Shown: positions 43,172 through 54,513, counted from the stretch's first letter. The stretch is DNA of 64,000 nt from Kangiella koreensis DSM 16069 (GCF_000024085.1 NC_013166.1:1922001-1986000), one strand, 5' to 3'. Translations and numbers: made by a program. Notes: a model not told the origin generated them from the letters alone.

Positions 43172-44968
43172 CTATTTCGAATGGTTTTTCTCTATTAACA
43201 CTTTCTCATCCTTAATAAACTGCTCTATTTGATCTTCCAGGACACTTAATGGAATTGAGCCATTGGCTAACACAGCATCATGGAATTTGCGGAGATCAAA
43301 GTCTGACCCCAACTCTTTCTCGGCTTTTGCTCGCAATTCCAGAATTTTCAGCTCGCCCAACTTATAAGACAGTGCTTGCGCCGGCCAGCTGATATAGCGG
43401 TCTATTTCGGTGCGCACATTATGAGTTGAAAGCGCGGTATTTTCTTCCATCATTTTGATGGCTTGTTCACGTGTCCAGCCTTTAGTGTGCATACCGGTAT
43501 CAACAACTAGGCGTATTGCACGCCACATTTCATAGGTTAAACGCCCGAAATTGCTATAGGGATCTTGGTAAAAGCCAGCTTCAAGTCCTAACTTTTCGCT
43601 GTATAAACCCCACCCTTCGCCAAAAGCTGAAATATAAGTGTTCTGGCGGAAGCTTGGTAAGTGCTCGAGCTCTTTAGCTAATGCGGTTTGTAAATGGTGT
43701 CCCGGCACAGCTTCATGCAAGGTTAGCGCTTCAAGGTTATACAAAGGACGCTTATCCAATGCATAAGTGTTCACCCAGTATTCGCCTGCGCGAGTGCTGT
43801 CTAGAGGCGCGCCAGAATAACGGCCGGTAGTATATTTTGGTGCAATCGCTTCTGGCACTGGTACAACGCCGTAGGGTTGACGCGGCAGTTTGCCAAAAAA
43901 TTGCGGCAACTTATGATCCATGCGTTTTGAGATATAAGAGGCTTCCTTGATCAGCTCTTCTGGAGTTTTAGCGTAAAACTGCGGATCGGTGCGTAAGAAG
44001 TCCAGAAACTCGGCAAAAGTACCTTCGAAACCACTGTCCTTTATAACTTGCTCCATTTCAGCACGAATACGCTTAACCTCTGACAGACCAATCTCATGAA
44101 TTTCATCAGGCGTCATATCCAAAGTGGTATAGAGTTTTAACTGATTCTGGTAATAGGCTTTACCCTCAGGAAAATCGTACGCAGCAATGGTTTTCTTGGC
44201 GTTTGGATAATAGTCTTCTTCGAAGAACTTCAGATAGTTTTGATACTCTGGTATCACCACCTGACCGATGATAGTGGTCACCCTTTTGATCAAACCCTGC
44301 TTCTGCTCTTCAGTGAAGTGCTTGGGGAAATTATTGAAGGGTGTAAACCAGGCTGTGTCGGAAGCACTATCTTTAATGTATGCCTTAATTCCATCGCTAT
44401 AACCTTCCAGCACAGCTTTTGACACGCTGAAACCTCGTGCCTGACCAGCTTTCATGTTGCTGATATTTTGCTGGAAGAAACCTGGAATTTGCGTCAACAA
44501 TGTCAGGTAATTTTCGTAATCCTCATAGGTTCTGAAACTCACTCGCTGCGCCAGACCTGCTGCTTCAATATGAAAGCCCCATTCTGAATTAAGTGGCATT
44601 TCATAAGTCTTAAAATCAATTTCAGCAACCTGCTGTTCAAGTTGCGACTTCATCATGTCGTAACTGATTTGATCCTCGGCGGAAAGATCAAAGCGCTTAA
44701 TGCTATTCAACTCATCTATCAGCTCATGCAACTGCTGCTTGCGCGCCTCATAGGCTTCAGGACTCACATCACGCAGTTTGCCTTTGGCCGATTCATCGCC
44801 ACGACTGGCGGCCCATAGAGGATTCTGCTTAAGATTGTATTCTTCAACCTTATCAAAAAACTCATGTAACCACTGGGTGTAATCTTCGCCAGCATTAACG
44901 GCCATACTGCTGACTAGCAAACTGCTGGAGATTATGGTTGAAATAAAAAGGGCTTTAATTAGTTTCAT
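43172..44968 (-). CDS. Exported DUF885-family metallopeptidase-like protein
   Basis: About 598 residues from the ATG giving MKLIKALFIST, a normal signal peptide start. A longer frame opens at a GTG (44995). DUF885 proteins resemble zinc carboxypeptidases. The metal site HEAVPGHHLQ and the downstream FGEGWGLYSEKLG glutamates are visible. It probably degrades peptides in the periplasm or outside the cell, in keeping with the peptidase-rich character of the window. Confidence 0.85.
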   Translation of the reverse strand: MKLIKALFISTIISSSLLVSSMAVNAGEDYTQWLHEFFDKVEEYNLKQNPLWAASRGDESAKGKLRDVSPEAYEARKQQLHELIDELNSIKRFDLSAEDQISYDMMKSQLEQQVAEIDFKTYEMPLNSEWGFHIEAAGLAQRVSFRTYEDYENYLTLLTQIPGFFQQNISNMKAGQARGFSVSKAVLEGYSDGIKAYIKDSASDTAWFTPFNNFPKHFTEEQKQGLIKRVTTIIGQVVIPEYQNYLKFFEEDYYPNAKKTIAAYDFPEGKAYYQNQLKLYTTLDMTPDEIHEIGLSEVKRIRAEMEQVIKDSGFEGTFAEFLDFLRTDPQFYAKTPEELIKEASYISKRMDHKLPQFFGKLPRQPYGVVPVPEAIAPKYTTGRYSGAPLDSTRAGEYWVNTYALDKRPLYNLEALTLHEAVPGHHLQTALAKELEHLPSFRQNTYISAFGEGWGLYSEKLGLEAGFYQDPYSNFGRLTYEMWRAIRLVVDTGMHTKGWTREQAIKMMEENTALSTHNVRTEIDRYISWPAQALSYKLGELKILELRAKAEKELGSDFDLRKFHDAVLANGSIPLSVLEDQIEQFIKDEKVLIEKNHSK

Positions 44969-45121
44969 TATCATTACCAAGAAATGTTCGTGCACCTTTT
45001 ATAGCAAGATTTGCTGGCTGGATAAAGCAGATACAACCACGAATGTTAGATATGGAGTCAAAGTGTAGCTTTTGATAGACTAGCGCCACTTTAAATAGGT
45101 ATCACCGACGAGCCTTTTACT

Positions 45122-45607
45122 ATGTCCAAACCCAAGTCTACATCAGCATCAGAACCATTAGTCACGACACCAGCACCGCTGACCAAGAAATTAGGAGCTT
45201 GGCTTTATGATGCGCTTATTTGTGTGGCCATCTGGTTTTTATGGGGTTTGTTTACTTTCCCGTTGATCCGCTGGTTGCTGGGCGTTGAAGACATGCAAAT
45301 TGATACCGGCTGGCAGGATACACTGACCTATAAAATCTACTCAGTTCTACCAACCTTCTTAATTCTATTTTACTTTGTCGGTTCACACGTCCGTTTTGGC
45401 CAAACTGTTGGCATGAGTTCGTGGAAACTGATGCTGGTACAAAATAATGGTAAACCGGTGACACTGGGGCAAGCGATGCTTCGTGATGTCACGGCCGTAT
45501 TTGGCATTGGCATGTTACTTAGTCTGTTTAATAGTAAAAAGCTCGGTTGGCATGACATGCTCAGTGGTACTCGAGTTGTTGCCTTGCCTGACAAGCAAAA
45601 AGACTAA
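45122..45607 (+). CDS. RDD-family membrane protein
   Basis: 161 residues. After LTKKLGAWLYDALICVAIWFL the Arg is Lys/Gly-shifted but the Asp of the RDD motif (YDALI) is present. Three helices follow, with GQTVGMSSWKLMLV and GWHDMLSGTRVV at the end, all family features. Function is unknown. The stop overlaps the convergent methyltransferase by four bases. Confidence 0.8.
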   Translation: MSKPKSTSASEPLVTTPAPLTKKLGAWLYDALICVAIWFLWGLFTFPLIRWLLGVEDMQIDTGWQDTLTYKIYSVLPTFLILFYFVGSHVRFGQTVGMSSWKLMLVQNNGKPVTLGQAMLRDVTAVFGIGMLLSLFNSKKLGWHDMLSGTRVVALPDKQKD

Positions 45608-46266
45608 CTCCGCTCGTAGCGTAGAACCTGACCTTTATAGCCTTTGGCGACGGCTTCATTGGGTATCGCGGCAGTTTGGGTGTGCTGATAACCTAAGCCA
45701 ACCATTTTGCGGCTAAATTTCGCATGATGACCACGGCCCGGATCGATCAATATCACTTCACACTGTAGCTTGGCATGTTGATCAATAAAGTCTGACAAAA
45801 GCTCAACATGTTCATCTTCATATAACAAATCACTGCCAATAATCAGATCAAACTGCCCTATTCCACAGTCATCATCGGCCCAGCCAGTGCGTACAAAAGG
45901 AATCACTGCATCATTATTCAATAAGGCATTGGTATTAAGAAAGTTCTCAACTTCAGGGTGATAATCGGTTGCGGTGATGTTAGCGCGACGTTTATTCAAA
46001 ACCAAACTTGCCAAGCCAATACCACACCCCACTTCCAGTATGCGTTTACCCTGAATATCAAAGTCATGCATGATATCGGCCAACACGCGGCTTGAATCCC
46101 AGACCACTCCGAAGATCGGCCAGCTTGCTGAGCTAATCCCAAGATTTTCAGCAACTTGTTGTCGATCGGAAAATTGTTGTTTGTCACGCAAGGTTCGCAA
46201 GTGAATATCCATTTCACCACGATCACCAAATTCAATCGTTTGGTAACGAAAACGTAAGGAAGGCAT
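45604..46266 (-). CDS. SAM-dependent methyltransferase (protein methyltransferase-like)
   Basis: 220 residues. Class I motif I is ILEVGCGIGLASL, motif II ATDYHPE and motif IV LIIGSDLLYEDEH. The D-L-L-Y-E variant is typical of METTL/nicotinamide N-methyltransferase-like PF10294 proteins, which methylate lysines of proteins or small molecules. The substrate is unknown. It lies downstream of the lptFG pair on the minus strand but is separated from it. Confidence 0.78.
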   Translation of the reverse strand: MPSLRFRYQTIEFGDRGEMDIHLRTLRDKQQFSDRQQVAENLGISSASWPIFGVVWDSSRVLADIMHDFDIQGKRILEVGCGIGLASLVLNKRRANITATDYHPEVENFLNTNALLNNDAVIPFVRTGWADDDCGIGQFDLIIGSDLLYEDEHVELLSDFIDQHAKLQCEVILIDPGRGHHAKFSRKMVGLGYQHTQTAAIPNEAVAKGYKGQVLRYERS

Positions 46267-46380
46267 AATAAGGTCTCAGTAGGAAGGTCTGGTGACCTTT
46301 GCAGTTACTTTAACCGATCTTCAGCACAATAACGATAAAAACTCTTTGTATAGAGTTGAGGAGGAAGGAAAAATTCAGAG

Positions 46381-47445
46381 CTAGCCTGCCTTTCGAAGCA
46401 GATACCAGGCACCAGCCGCAAATATCGCCGGTGGCAAAATAGCCCCAAAAAAGGCGGGCATACCGAATACCAAGCTAACTGGACCAAAGGTTCTCACTGC
46501 AAAAAAGTAAGCCATTCCGGTTAGCACGCCAACTAAAACTCTGGCGCCCATAGAAACACTGCGCATCGGTCCAAACACAAACGAAGCGGCCAGCACAATC
46601 ATAATAGCAGTGCTCAACGGTTGAATAATTTTGCGCCAAAAAGCCAGATCATAACTCTGGGTATCCAGACCATTGTTGGCCAGATATTCACGGTAACGAT
46701 ATAAACTCATAATATCCAGAGTTTCCGGGTCATCGCTTAAAACCGATAAGTTATCCATCTGAATATTGGTGCGCCACTCCATAGCATCGAAGCGTTCTCG
46801 ATTGATGCCAGTGTCAGTCAGGTAGGACTGGTAACCATTTTGTAGTCGCCACACACCTTCCGAAATCAGTGCGCTTGGAGCATGGATAATCGACTCAAGC
46901 TTTTGTTGAGAATCGAATTGATATATTGACACACCATCCATCCGATCACTTCCCAGCATTTCATCGATATGAACCATTTTGCTCCCGTCTTTAACCCAAA
47001 CCCCTTGCTCGGCTTTAAGCAACTGCTCACCTAAAATGGCACGATTTCGAATGTCTTCCGCCATACGGGTGGTTTTTGGTGCGACGTATTCACCGAGAAA
47101 AATTGCAAAAGCGATTAGGATCAAACCATAACTCAAAGCAGAGCCAACGATTTGCATGGTCGTCTTGCCTGCGGCACGCATAACCGTCAACTCACTATGA
47201 GAAGCCAGTAAGCCGAGGCCAGCGATTGAGCCAATCAAAATCGCCATCGGGAAAAACTCATAAATATACTGGGGCGAAAGTAATAACGAATACGCTAACC
47301 CATCGACAAATTGATAACTGCCTTTACCGAAATCGCCGCTCTCATCAATCAATGAAAACAATACACGAATGATCGCCAAGGTGAACAAGGTCATCACTGA
47401 GGTGGCTAATATGGTTTTACCAATATAAAAGCGAAGAATATTCAT
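46381..47445 (-). CDS. lptG: LPS export permease LptG
   Basis: 354 residues, about the 360 of E. coli LptG. Helices 1-3 lie at the N-terminus, a beta-jellyroll periplasmic domain at about 130-260, and helices 4-6 at the C-terminus with FGPMRSVSMGARVLVGVLTG. With LptF and the ATPase LptB it extracts lipopolysaccharide from the inner membrane. It starts one base after the lptF stop. Confidence 0.92.
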   Translation of the reverse strand: MNILRFYIGKTILATSVMTLFTLAIIRVLFSLIDESGDFGKGSYQFVDGLAYSLLLSPQYIYEFFPMAILIGSIAGLGLLASHSELTVMRAAGKTTMQIVGSALSYGLILIAFAIFLGEYVAPKTTRMAEDIRNRAILGEQLLKAEQGVWVKDGSKMVHIDEMLGSDRMDGVSIYQFDSQQKLESIIHAPSALISEGVWRLQNGYQSYLTDTGINRERFDAMEWRTNIQMDNLSVLSDDPETLDIMSLYRYREYLANNGLDTQSYDLAFWRKIIQPLSTAIMIVLAASFVFGPMRSVSMGARVLVGVLTGMAYFFAVRTFGPVSLVFGMPAFFGAILPPAIFAAGAWYLLRKAG

Positions 47446-48558
47446 TTATTTCGCCACCTCATCATTGGTTTCCTGGTTTTTGGCTTTGGGAGAATTAGAC
47501 CTGCCATGCAGATAGAGCAACCTTGCCGCTAAAAATGCCATCACCAAATAAATGGGGATAAAGCCGAGCCAGCCAGGAATTTGTTCGGATTCAAGTGCGC
47601 GTCGGAAAACAACAATCAGCACGATATAACCAATGTATACCATTAGTGCGGGAAGCATTTTGGCGAACTTGCCCTCTCTTGGGCGCACACGGCTTAGCGG
47701 AATAGCCAGAAACATAAATAATGGTACTGAGATGGGAACGGCCAAACGCCAATGAAACTCAGCCCAACTGGCGCCATCACCACTGGCTAATAGCTCCGGA
47801 GTGGAAGTTGCACTGATTTTACGACGAGAAACAATACTGCGCTCAGCATCAAGACGGGCAAAATAGCGCTCGAAGCGGGTTACCTTGCTTACTTGCTGAT
47901 TGCCATCAAGCTCATACACATGCCCATCATTCAGCTGCAGGAAGTTTTTATCGAGTGACTCATCATAAAAACGCTCGGCGCTTTGCGCTGAGATAATACG
48001 TGTATTGGGATTCATTTCACTTGGCATTTCAGCCAGAAAAAAGTTACCTAACTTGGTTGAGCGCTCCGAAGAATCGGCATATACCACCCCTTGACCTTGC
48101 TGGAACATCTGAAAGTGGCCTGGTGTCAACATACTGAGTTCTAACTTGCTGGCGTGCTCATCACGAATTTGGTAGGTCAGCTCATTGGCTTGAGGCGATA
48201 GCCATAGAGTGACGGCGCCCCCAACGACGGCAATAAAAAGAGCAGCTGGCGCAAGCATCCTGATTAAAAAACGTTCGCTAACACCAACCGAACGTAACAC
48301 TGCCATTTCGCTGTCGACATATAAGCGGCTGAACGCCAGTAAGCAACCGAGGAAAAAAGCCAGTGGTAACAGGAAACCGATCAAGATCGGACTATATAGA
48401 CCAACCATTTGCCAGACCATTGAGCCAGAAATATCACCAGCCGCTGCCTGCGCCAGATATTTCACGATGCGCTGACTCATAAAAATGGCGAAGAGCACCC
48501 CCAGAATGGCGGTGGTGCTGGTTAACACTTCGCGATTTAAATAACGACTTAAAATCAA
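47446..48558 (-). CDS. lptF: LPS export permease LptF
   Basis: 370 residues (E. coli 366). It has the same three-helix, periplasmic jellyroll, three-helix layout. The MILSRYLNREVLTSTTAILGVLF start and FLAIPLSRVRPREGKFAKMLP near the end are family features. It is the first gene of lptF-lptG, divergent from pepA as in E. coli. A TATAATGCGCC on the minus strand in the gap (about 48650-48670) is a probable -10 region. Confidence 0.92.
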   Translation of the reverse strand: MILSRYLNREVLTSTTAILGVLFAIFMSQRIVKYLAQAAAGDISGSMVWQMVGLYSPILIGFLLPLAFFLGCLLAFSRLYVDSEMAVLRSVGVSERFLIRMLAPAALFIAVVGGAVTLWLSPQANELTYQIRDEHASKLELSMLTPGHFQMFQQGQGVVYADSSERSTKLGNFFLAEMPSEMNPNTRIISAQSAERFYDESLDKNFLQLNDGHVYELDGNQQVSKVTRFERYFARLDAERSIVSRRKISATSTPELLASGDGASWAEFHWRLAVPISVPLFMFLAIPLSRVRPREGKFAKMLPALMVYIGYIVLIVVFRRALESEQIPGWLGFIPIYLVMAFLAARLLYLHGRSNSPKAKNQETNDEVAK

Positions 48559-48695
48559 AGGGAATCCTTGGTTTTACTGGCGATGCTGGAACTTTAATAC
48601 CCTGCCAAACAGCAAGATGCCGTGCTGGTATTAATTCTCATATCGGTTAAACTATGGCGCATTATAAACCAAAATCAACGATTTGCAGGTGATCT

Positions 48696-50186
48696 ATGGA
48701 ATTCTTTGTAAAAAGTGGCAGCCCAGAAAAACAAAAAACCGGTTGTCTTATTGTTGGCGTGTTTGAATCACGCAAATTATCCGCTCAAGCGCAGCACATT
48801 GACGAAATCAGTGACGGCTATATCAGTGCCATCGTTCGTCGTGGCGACATGGAAGGAAAATTTGGCCAAACCCTTTTACTGCACAACGTCCCTCACACCA
48901 GTTGTGAGCGTGTTTTACTCGTTGGTTGTGGCAAAGAGCGCGAATTCGATGGTTCTCAATACAAAAAACTCTCCAGCAAAACCATCAAGTTTTTGCACGA
49001 GACTGGCACCACAGATGCCATTAGCTGCCTACCATTATTAAATGTTAAAGGTCAGGATTTATATTGGAAAGTTCGTTTTGCTGTCGAAGCAGCTAACGAC
49101 AGCCTGTACCAATTTGAAGAGCTGAAAAGCAAGAAGTCCGAAACGCGTCGCCCTCTTCGTAAAATTACTCTATTTGTTGAGTCTCGCGCTGACCTGCCTG
49201 AAGGCGAAAAAGCGATTTTACACGCACAAGCGATTAGTATTGGTCAGTCACTAACCAAAGACCTCGCCAACCTGCCCGGCAATATTTGTAACCCAAGCTA
49301 TCTTGCAAAGCGTGCTGAAGATTTAGCTAAGCACTATAGTGCGATGAAAACCACTATATTGGATGAGTCTGAATTGGAAGACATGGGTGCAGGCGCTTTC
49401 GTATCGGTTTCACAAGGCTCAGACCAACCTGGCAAGCTGATTTGTATGGAATATATGGCTGGCGGTAAAGATGAAAAGCCGGTGGTTTTTGTCGGTAAAG
49501 GTATTACCTTTGATACAGGCGGTATTTCAATCAAGCCATCGGCATCTATGGATGAAATGAAGTTTGATATGGGCGGAGCCGCTTCTGTATTTGGTGTGAT
49601 GCAAGCTATCGCCGAAATGAACCTTCCAGTGAATGTAGTGGGCGTAGTAGCTGCTGCAGAAAACATGCCTAGTGGTCGCGCGACTCGTCCTGGCGACGTA
49701 GTGACATCCTTGTCTGGTCAGACTATCGAAATCTTAAATACTGATGCAGAAGGTCGTCTGGTTTTATGTGATGCGCTAACCTATATCGAGCGTTATGACC
49801 CTGACATTGTGATCGACATTGCAACTCTTACTGGCGCAGTGATTATTGCTCTTGGTCATGAGGCGTCTGGCATGATGAGTAATCACAATGGCCTGGCCAA
49901 TGAAATTGAATCGGCCAGTGAAGTGACCAATGATCGAGTATGGCGTTTACCGATTTGGGAAGAATATCATCAGCAACTTAAGAGTCCCGTAGCAGACTTT
50001 ACCAACCTTGGTGGTCGTGCAGCAGGTTCGATTACTGCGGCCTGTTTCTTAGCTAAATTCACCAAGAAATATCGCTGGGCGCATTTGGATATCGCTGGTA
50101 CTGCCTGGAATAGCGGTGCGAAAAAAGGCGCTACAGGTCGTCCTGTACCACTACTATCCCAAATCGTTCTAAATCGTAGTAAATAA
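48696..50186 (+). CDS. pepA: Leucyl aminopeptidase (M17)
   Basis: 496 residues (E. coli 503). The C-terminal catalytic domain shows [15 protein letters not shown], the Arg of the [10 protein letters not shown] signature, and the metal ligand Asp/Glu set in that motif. It is a hexameric two-metal aminopeptidase that in E. coli also binds DNA. The position between lptF (divergent) and holC-valS is conserved among gammaproteobacteria. Confidence 0.95.
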   Translation: MEFFVKSGSPEKQKTGCLIVGVFESRKLSAQAQHIDEISDGYISAIVRRGDMEGKFGQTLLLHNVPHTSCERVLLVGCGKEREFDGSQYKKLSSKTIKFLHETGTTDAISCLPLLNVKGQDLYWKVRFAVEAANDSLYQFEELKSKKSETRRPLRKITLFVESRADLPEGEKAILHAQAISIGQSLTKDLANLPGNICNPSYLAKRAEDLAKHYSAMKTTILDESELEDMGAGAFVSVSQGSDQPGKLICMEYMAGGKDEKPVVFVGKGITFDTGGISIKPSASMDEMKFDMGGAASVFGVMQAIAEMNLPVNVVGVVAAAENMPSGRATRPGDVVTSLSGQTIEILNTDAEGRLVLCDALTYIERYDPDIVIDIATLTGAVIIALGHEASGMMSNHNGLANEIESASEVTNDRVWRLPIWEEYHQQLKSPVADFTNLGGRAAGSITAACFLAKFTKKYRWAHLDIAGTAWNSGAKKGATGRPVPLLSQIVLNRSK

Positions 50187-50189
50187 ACA

Positions 50190-50618
50190 ATGACCCAGGT
50201 CGAGTTTCATATACTTGAAAGCCAACCAGGCGAAGAAGCTTATCTTCGTTTGGTTGGCCAATGTGTCAAAAGCCTTTATAAACAAGGCCGAAAAGTTTAT
50301 ATCCATGCTCATGATGAAAAGCAGGCGCATGCCGTTGACGAATATTTATGGGCATTGGATCTAAATGAGTTTATTCCTCATAACATGGTAGGCGAAGGTC
50401 CTGCAAAAGCACCGCCGGTTCAGATAGGTTTTAACCAGCCTCCCGAGGAACAACATGACTGTCTGATCAATCTTTCGCGTGACGTGCAGCCATTTTTCAG
50501 TTATTTTCTGAAGTGCTACGAAATAGTCCCGAACGAAGACGAGCATAAAGAAAGCGCTAGAGAGCGTTACAAATACTATCGCGGCCACGGCTATCCTTTG
50601 CAGCATAAAAAACATTAG
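50190..50618 (+). CDS. holC: DNA polymerase III subunit chi
   Basis: 142 residues (E. coli 147). VEFHILES, KGRKVYIHAHDEKQA-like region, LWALDLNEFIPHN and PVQIGF are family features. Chi links the clamp loader to single-strand binding protein. It starts three bases after pepA, in the usual pepA-holC-valS order. Confidence 0.92.
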   Translation: MTQVEFHILESQPGEEAYLRLVGQCVKSLYKQGRKVYIHAHDEKQAHAVDEYLWALDLNEFIPHNMVGEGPAKAPPVQIGFNQPPEEQHDCLINLSRDVQPFFSYFLKCYEIVPNEDEHKESARERYKYYRGHGYPLQHKKH

Positions 50619-50689
50619 TGATTCACTGTTCGACTTAATAGGTCACTGAATTAAATAATAACTCTAATAATTTAAACGAGATTATTGAT

Positions 50690-51229
50690 ATGAACGGGTT
50701 TACCCGATACGCCCTGAAAAATTTGAAAAGTACAGGAAGCATTGCGCCGAGCTCCCGCTTTCTGGCTAAAAAAATTGCCAAAAGTATTCCACCCACAGCT
50801 AAAACCCTGATTGAGTTAGGTGCAGGTGACGGTGTTATTACTCGCCATTTATTAGCTACCATGAATCCTGATGCTCAGCTGACTGCCTACGAACTATCAG
50901 ACCAATTACTCCCTCTACTCCAGGGAATTCAACATCCTGGCTTTAGCATCAACAATCATTCCGCCCTTGAGCTAACCAATGACTTTGCCGCAGACAGCGT
51001 CGATTTTGTGCTTTCCTGTCTGCCAATTGCTTTGTTCGATGAAAAAATGAAGCGCGACCTATTGCAGCAGATTCATCAAGTGCTGTCGCCGAATGGATTG
51101 TTTGTGCAATATCAGTACCTGCCCAAAGATAGGAAACTGATCAGAGAGTATTTCCCAGAGACGAAGTCCAAGTGGACTGCACTCAATATCCCGCCCTCAT
51201 TCGTCTATATCGCCAAACCGGCAAAATAA
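50690..51229 (+). CDS. Class I methyltransferase, phospholipid N-methyltransferase-like
   Basis: 179 residues. The N-terminal FTRYALKNLKSTGSIAPSSRFLAKKI is the motif of PmtA-like enzymes, followed by motif I LIELGAGDGVITRHLL and a DFVLSCLPIALF region. Members methylate phosphatidylethanolamine or rRNA-related substrates. Which applies here is open. It is inserted between holC and valS, which are adjacent in E. coli. Confidence 0.75.
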   Translation: MNGFTRYALKNLKSTGSIAPSSRFLAKKIAKSIPPTAKTLIELGAGDGVITRHLLATMNPDAQLTAYELSDQLLPLLQGIQHPGFSINNHSALELTNDFAADSVDFVLSCLPIALFDEKMKRDLLQQIHQVLSPNGLFVQYQYLPKDRKLIREYFPETKSKWTALNIPPSFVYIAKPAK

Positions 51230-51241
51230 CACCTCAATTCC

Positions 51242-51285
51242 AGGATTTGTTGTCATAAAAACCCTCCGAAAGTTCAACAAATCCT
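51242..51285. repeat. Inverted repeat upstream of valS
   Basis: Arms AGGATTTGTTG (51242-51252) and CAACAAATCCT (51275-51285) form a perfect 11-base stem with a 22-base loop. There is no T-run. It lies in the valS leader, 74 bases before the ATG, and may be a weak terminator of the methyltransferase gene or a leader element. Confidence 0.5.
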
Positions 51286-51358
51286 AGATATCTAAGCTAC
51301 AGACGCTATAATTCAGGGCTTCACTTCGAATTACGTTCAACCGGCTAAGACCAATATC

Positions 51359-54130
51359 ATGGAAAAAGCATACGACCCGAAATCGATCGAACAAAACTTG
51401 TACAAAACTTGGGAAGAAAGCGATTACTTTTCCCCGAAAGGTGGTGACGATAGCTACTGCATAATGATCCCACCGCCCAATGTCACGGGTAGTTTGCACA
51501 TGGGTCATGCTTTCCAGCATACGATTATGGATGCGCTGACTCGCTATCACCGCATGAAAGGCGACAATACCTTGTGGCAGCCTGGTTCTGACCATGCAGG
51601 TATTGCGACTCAGATGGTGGTCGAACGCTTACTGGATAAGGAAGGTAAAAGCCGTCATGACTTAGGTCGAGAAGCTTTTATCGACAAAGTCTGGGAATGG
51701 AAAGAAGAATCTGGTGGTACCATTTCCCGCCAAATGCGTCGCTTGGGCGACTCCTGCGATTGGTCACGCGAAGCATTCACTATGGATGACGACCTTTCCA
51801 ATGCCGTTTTAGAGGTTTTTGTTCGTCTGCACGAAGAAGGTTTAATTTACCGCGGCCAACGTCTGGTCAACTGGGATCCTAAACTGCTCACCGCAGTATC
51901 CGATCTGGAAGTAGAGTCCCACGAAGAAGATGGTCACTTGTGGCACCTCAAGTACCCACTGTCTGATGGTTCCGGTCATTTAGTGGTTGCGACCACCCGC
52001 CCAGAAACCATGTTAGGTGATACCGCTGTTGCGGTTCATCCGGAAGATGAGCGCTATCAACATTTGATTGGCAAAACGATTAAACTGCCTTTGACCGATC
52101 GGGAAATACCAATCATTGCCGATGATTATGTTGAAAAAGATTTTGGTTCTGGCTGTGTAAAAATCACGCCGGCTCATGACTTTAATGATTATGAGATGGG
52201 TCAACGCCATAATCTAGAAATGATCAATATTCTTACACCAACCGCTCACATTAGTGATGCCGCACCAGAAGCTTATCGCGGCATGGATCGCTATGAAGCG
52301 CGTAAGAAAATCGTTGAAGATTTTGAGCAACTAGGCTTACTGGAAAAAATCGAGCCTCATAAATTAAAAGTGCCACGTGGCGACCGAAGCGGTGTTGTCA
52401 TTGAACCTTATCTAACGGATCAATGGTACGTCAAAATTGCACCACTGGCTGAACCTGCTCTAAAAGCGGTTAAAGATGGCGATATCAAATTCGTTCCGGA
52501 TAACTGGTCTAACACTTATTACCACTGGATGGAAAACATTCAGGACTGGTGTATCAGTCGCCAGCTTTGGTGGGGACATCAAATCCCGGCCTGGTATGAC
52601 AAAGACGATAATGTTTACGTCGGACGCAGCGAAGAAGAAGTTCGTCAGAAACATAACCTTGGTGATATCGAATTACGTCGCGACGAAGACGTGCTTGATA
52701 CCTGGTTCTCCTCTGCCCTTTGGCCATTCGCTACATTAGGTTGGCCACAGGAGACTCCAGAGCTTAAAACCTTCCTGCCGACCAGTGTTCTGGTAACCGG
52801 TTTCGACATTATTTTCTTCTGGGTTGCCCGCATGATTATGATGGGCTTGAAGTTTACTGGCGAAGTGCCTTTCAAAGAAATCTATATCACTGGCCTGATC
52901 CGTGATGAACACGGCCAGAAGATGTCAAAATCTAAAGGCAATGTACTCGACCCTATCGATATCATTGATGGCATTGATATCGATTCATTGGTGGCAAAGC
53001 GCACTACCGGCATGATGAACCCTAAAGATGCCGAGAAAGTTTCCAAACGTACCCGCAAACAATTTCCAGAAGGCATTGCTCCTTATGGCACAGACGCGAT
53101 GCGTTTTACTTTCTGCGCCATGGCCTCCACTTCACGCGATATCAACTTTGATCTTAATCGTGTAGAGGGTTACCGTAACTTCTGTAACAAGATCTGGAAT
53201 GCTGCCCGCTATGTTCTGATGAACACTGAGGAGCAGGATACTGGCGTTAATGGTGGCGAGATAACTTTAAGCGTTGCAGACCGTTGGATTCAAAGCGAAC
53301 TCCAAAAGACCATTACCGAATATGAAAAAGCTATTGTTAATTATCGTTTCGACCTGGCCTCTAACGCGCTTTATGAATTCACCTGGAATACTTATTGTGA
53401 CTGGTACTTAGAGTTATCAAAGCCAATCCTTTATGGCGATGAATACAGTGAAGCTGAAAAGCGTGGCACCCGCCATACTTTAGTTTCAGTGCTCGAAAGC
53501 CTGATGCGCTTGCTGCATCCTTTCATGCCATTTATCACTGAAGAAATCTGGCAGCGCGTCGCACCATTGACAGGTATCAATACCAAAGAACAGACTAGTA
53601 TAATGTTGCAACCATTCCCTGAAGTTCAGACCAACTTGGTTGATGAACAGTCTGATCAAGATATCGAATGGTTAAAAAAGATTATTGTTGGCGTGCGTAA
53701 CATTCGTGGTGAAATGAATATTGCACCAGGTAAGCCACTTACAGTTTTATTCCGCAATGGTTCAGAACAAGACAAAACACGCTTAGAAAGCTATCAGAAC
53801 TTCCTAAGCAAACTGGCAAAACTAGAGTCAATTGAATGGCTCCAAGCGGGCCAGGAAGCGCCAATGTCAGCCACTGCTCTAGCCGGAAAAATGGAAATAT
53901 TGATTCCAATGGCTGGTTTGATTGATGTTGAGCAGGAAATGGCTCGCCTCAATAAAGAGAAAGAAAAACTTGGGAAAGAGCAGCAACGTATCAGTGGCAA
54001 ACTGTCTAACAAAAACTTTACCGACAAAGCACCTGAAGCAGTAGTCAACAAAGAGAAGGAAAAGCTTGAGGACATAGAATCAACCTTGAGCAAAGTCGCT
54101 GAACAAATGAAACAACTGGAGTCATTATGA
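51359..54130 (+). CDS. valS: Valyl-tRNA synthetase
   Basis: 923 residues (E. coli 951). [16 protein letters not shown] is the HIGH region, the editing domain has [29 protein letters not shown] is the KMSKS loop and a C-terminal coiled coil (about 860-923) binds tRNA. It charges tRNA-Val in the cytoplasm. The stop overlaps the next start by four bases (ATGA). Confidence 0.96.
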   Translation: MEKAYDPKSIEQNLYKTWEESDYFSPKGGDDSYCIMIPPPNVTGSLHMGHAFQHTIMDALTRYHRMKGDNTLWQPGSDHAGIATQMVVERLLDKEGKSRHDLGREAFIDKVWEWKEESGGTISRQMRRLGDSCDWSREAFTMDDDLSNAVLEVFVRLHEEGLIYRGQRLVNWDPKLLTAVSDLEVESHEEDGHLWHLKYPLSDGSGHLVVATTRPETMLGDTAVAVHPEDERYQHLIGKTIKLPLTDREIPIIADDYVEKDFGSGCVKITPAHDFNDYEMGQRHNLEMINILTPTAHISDAAPEAYRGMDRYEARKKIVEDFEQLGLLEKIEPHKLKVPRGDRSGVVIEPYLTDQWYVKIAPLAEPALKAVKDGDIKFVPDNWSNTYYHWMENIQDWCISRQLWWGHQIPAWYDKDDNVYVGRSEEEVRQKHNLGDIELRRDEDVLDTWFSSALWPFATLGWPQETPELKTFLPTSVLVTGFDIIFFWVARMIMMGLKFTGEVPFKEIYITGLIRDEHGQKMSKSKGNVLDPIDIIDGIDIDSLVAKRTTGMMNPKDAEKVSKRTRKQFPEGIAPYGTDAMRFTFCAMASTSRDINFDLNRVEGYRNFCNKIWNAARYVLMNTEEQDTGVNGGEITLSVADRWIQSELQKTITEYEKAIVNYRFDLASNALYEFTWNTYCDWYLELSKPILYGDEYSEAEKRGTRHTLVSVLESLMRLLHPFMPFITEEIWQRVAPLTGINTKEQTSIMLQPFPEVQTNLVDEQSDQDIEWLKKIIVGVRNIRGEMNIAPGKPLTVLFRNGSEQDKTRLESYQNFLSKLAKLESIEWLQAGQEAPMSATALAGKMEILIPMAGLIDVEQEMARLNKEKEKLGKEQQRISGKLSNKNFTDKAPEAVVNKEKEKLEDIESTLSKVAEQMKQLESL

Positions 54131-54483
54131 AATCACTAACTTTTTCTCTTCTTACTGTCTTCGCCCTAATTAGTACAACAGCTTTGGCTACTAATGAACC
54201 ACAAAAACATTTTGGGTATTTTCAAGTGGGCAAAGCTCAAATCGGCGAAGCCTGCCCAGAACTTAAAGTAGGACAGCAATTAACTTACAAGGTTAAAAGT
54301 AATAAACCTATTCAATTTAACTTTCATTTTCATCAGGGTGAAGAAGTCACCTACCCGGTAGAAGAGCATGAAACACAGTTAATTGAGAAAACCTTTATCG
54401 TCGAAATAGACGAAACCTATTGCTTAATGTGGACGGGCCTGGAGGATAACTCCACAGTTGAGATGGAGTATTTCATACATTAG
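54127..54483 (+). CDS. Small exported protein of unknown function downstream of valS
   Basis: 118 residues with a signal peptide (about 1-21, ALA-T). The mature part is beta-rich with two cysteines (GEACPELKV and ETYCLMW), probably a disulfide-linked small beta-sandwich. No family recognised. ATG overlaps the valS stop (ATGA), so it is translated by re-initiation, an unusual partner for a synthetase gene. Confidence 0.7.
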   Translation: MKSLTFSLLTVFALISTTALATNEPQKHFGYFQVGKAQIGEACPELKVGQQLTYKVKSNKPIQFNFHFHQGEEVTYPVEEHETQLIEKTFIVEIDETYCLMWTGLEDNSTVEMEYFIH

Positions 54484-54513
54484 TGGTGCTCACATTAAAC
54501 AACTACGAAACAT

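Noticed and set aside
51242..51285. T-box or leader-peptide control of valS
   Set aside because: Only one simple inverted repeat without terminator tail was found; no valine-rich leader frame or T-box motif was seen.
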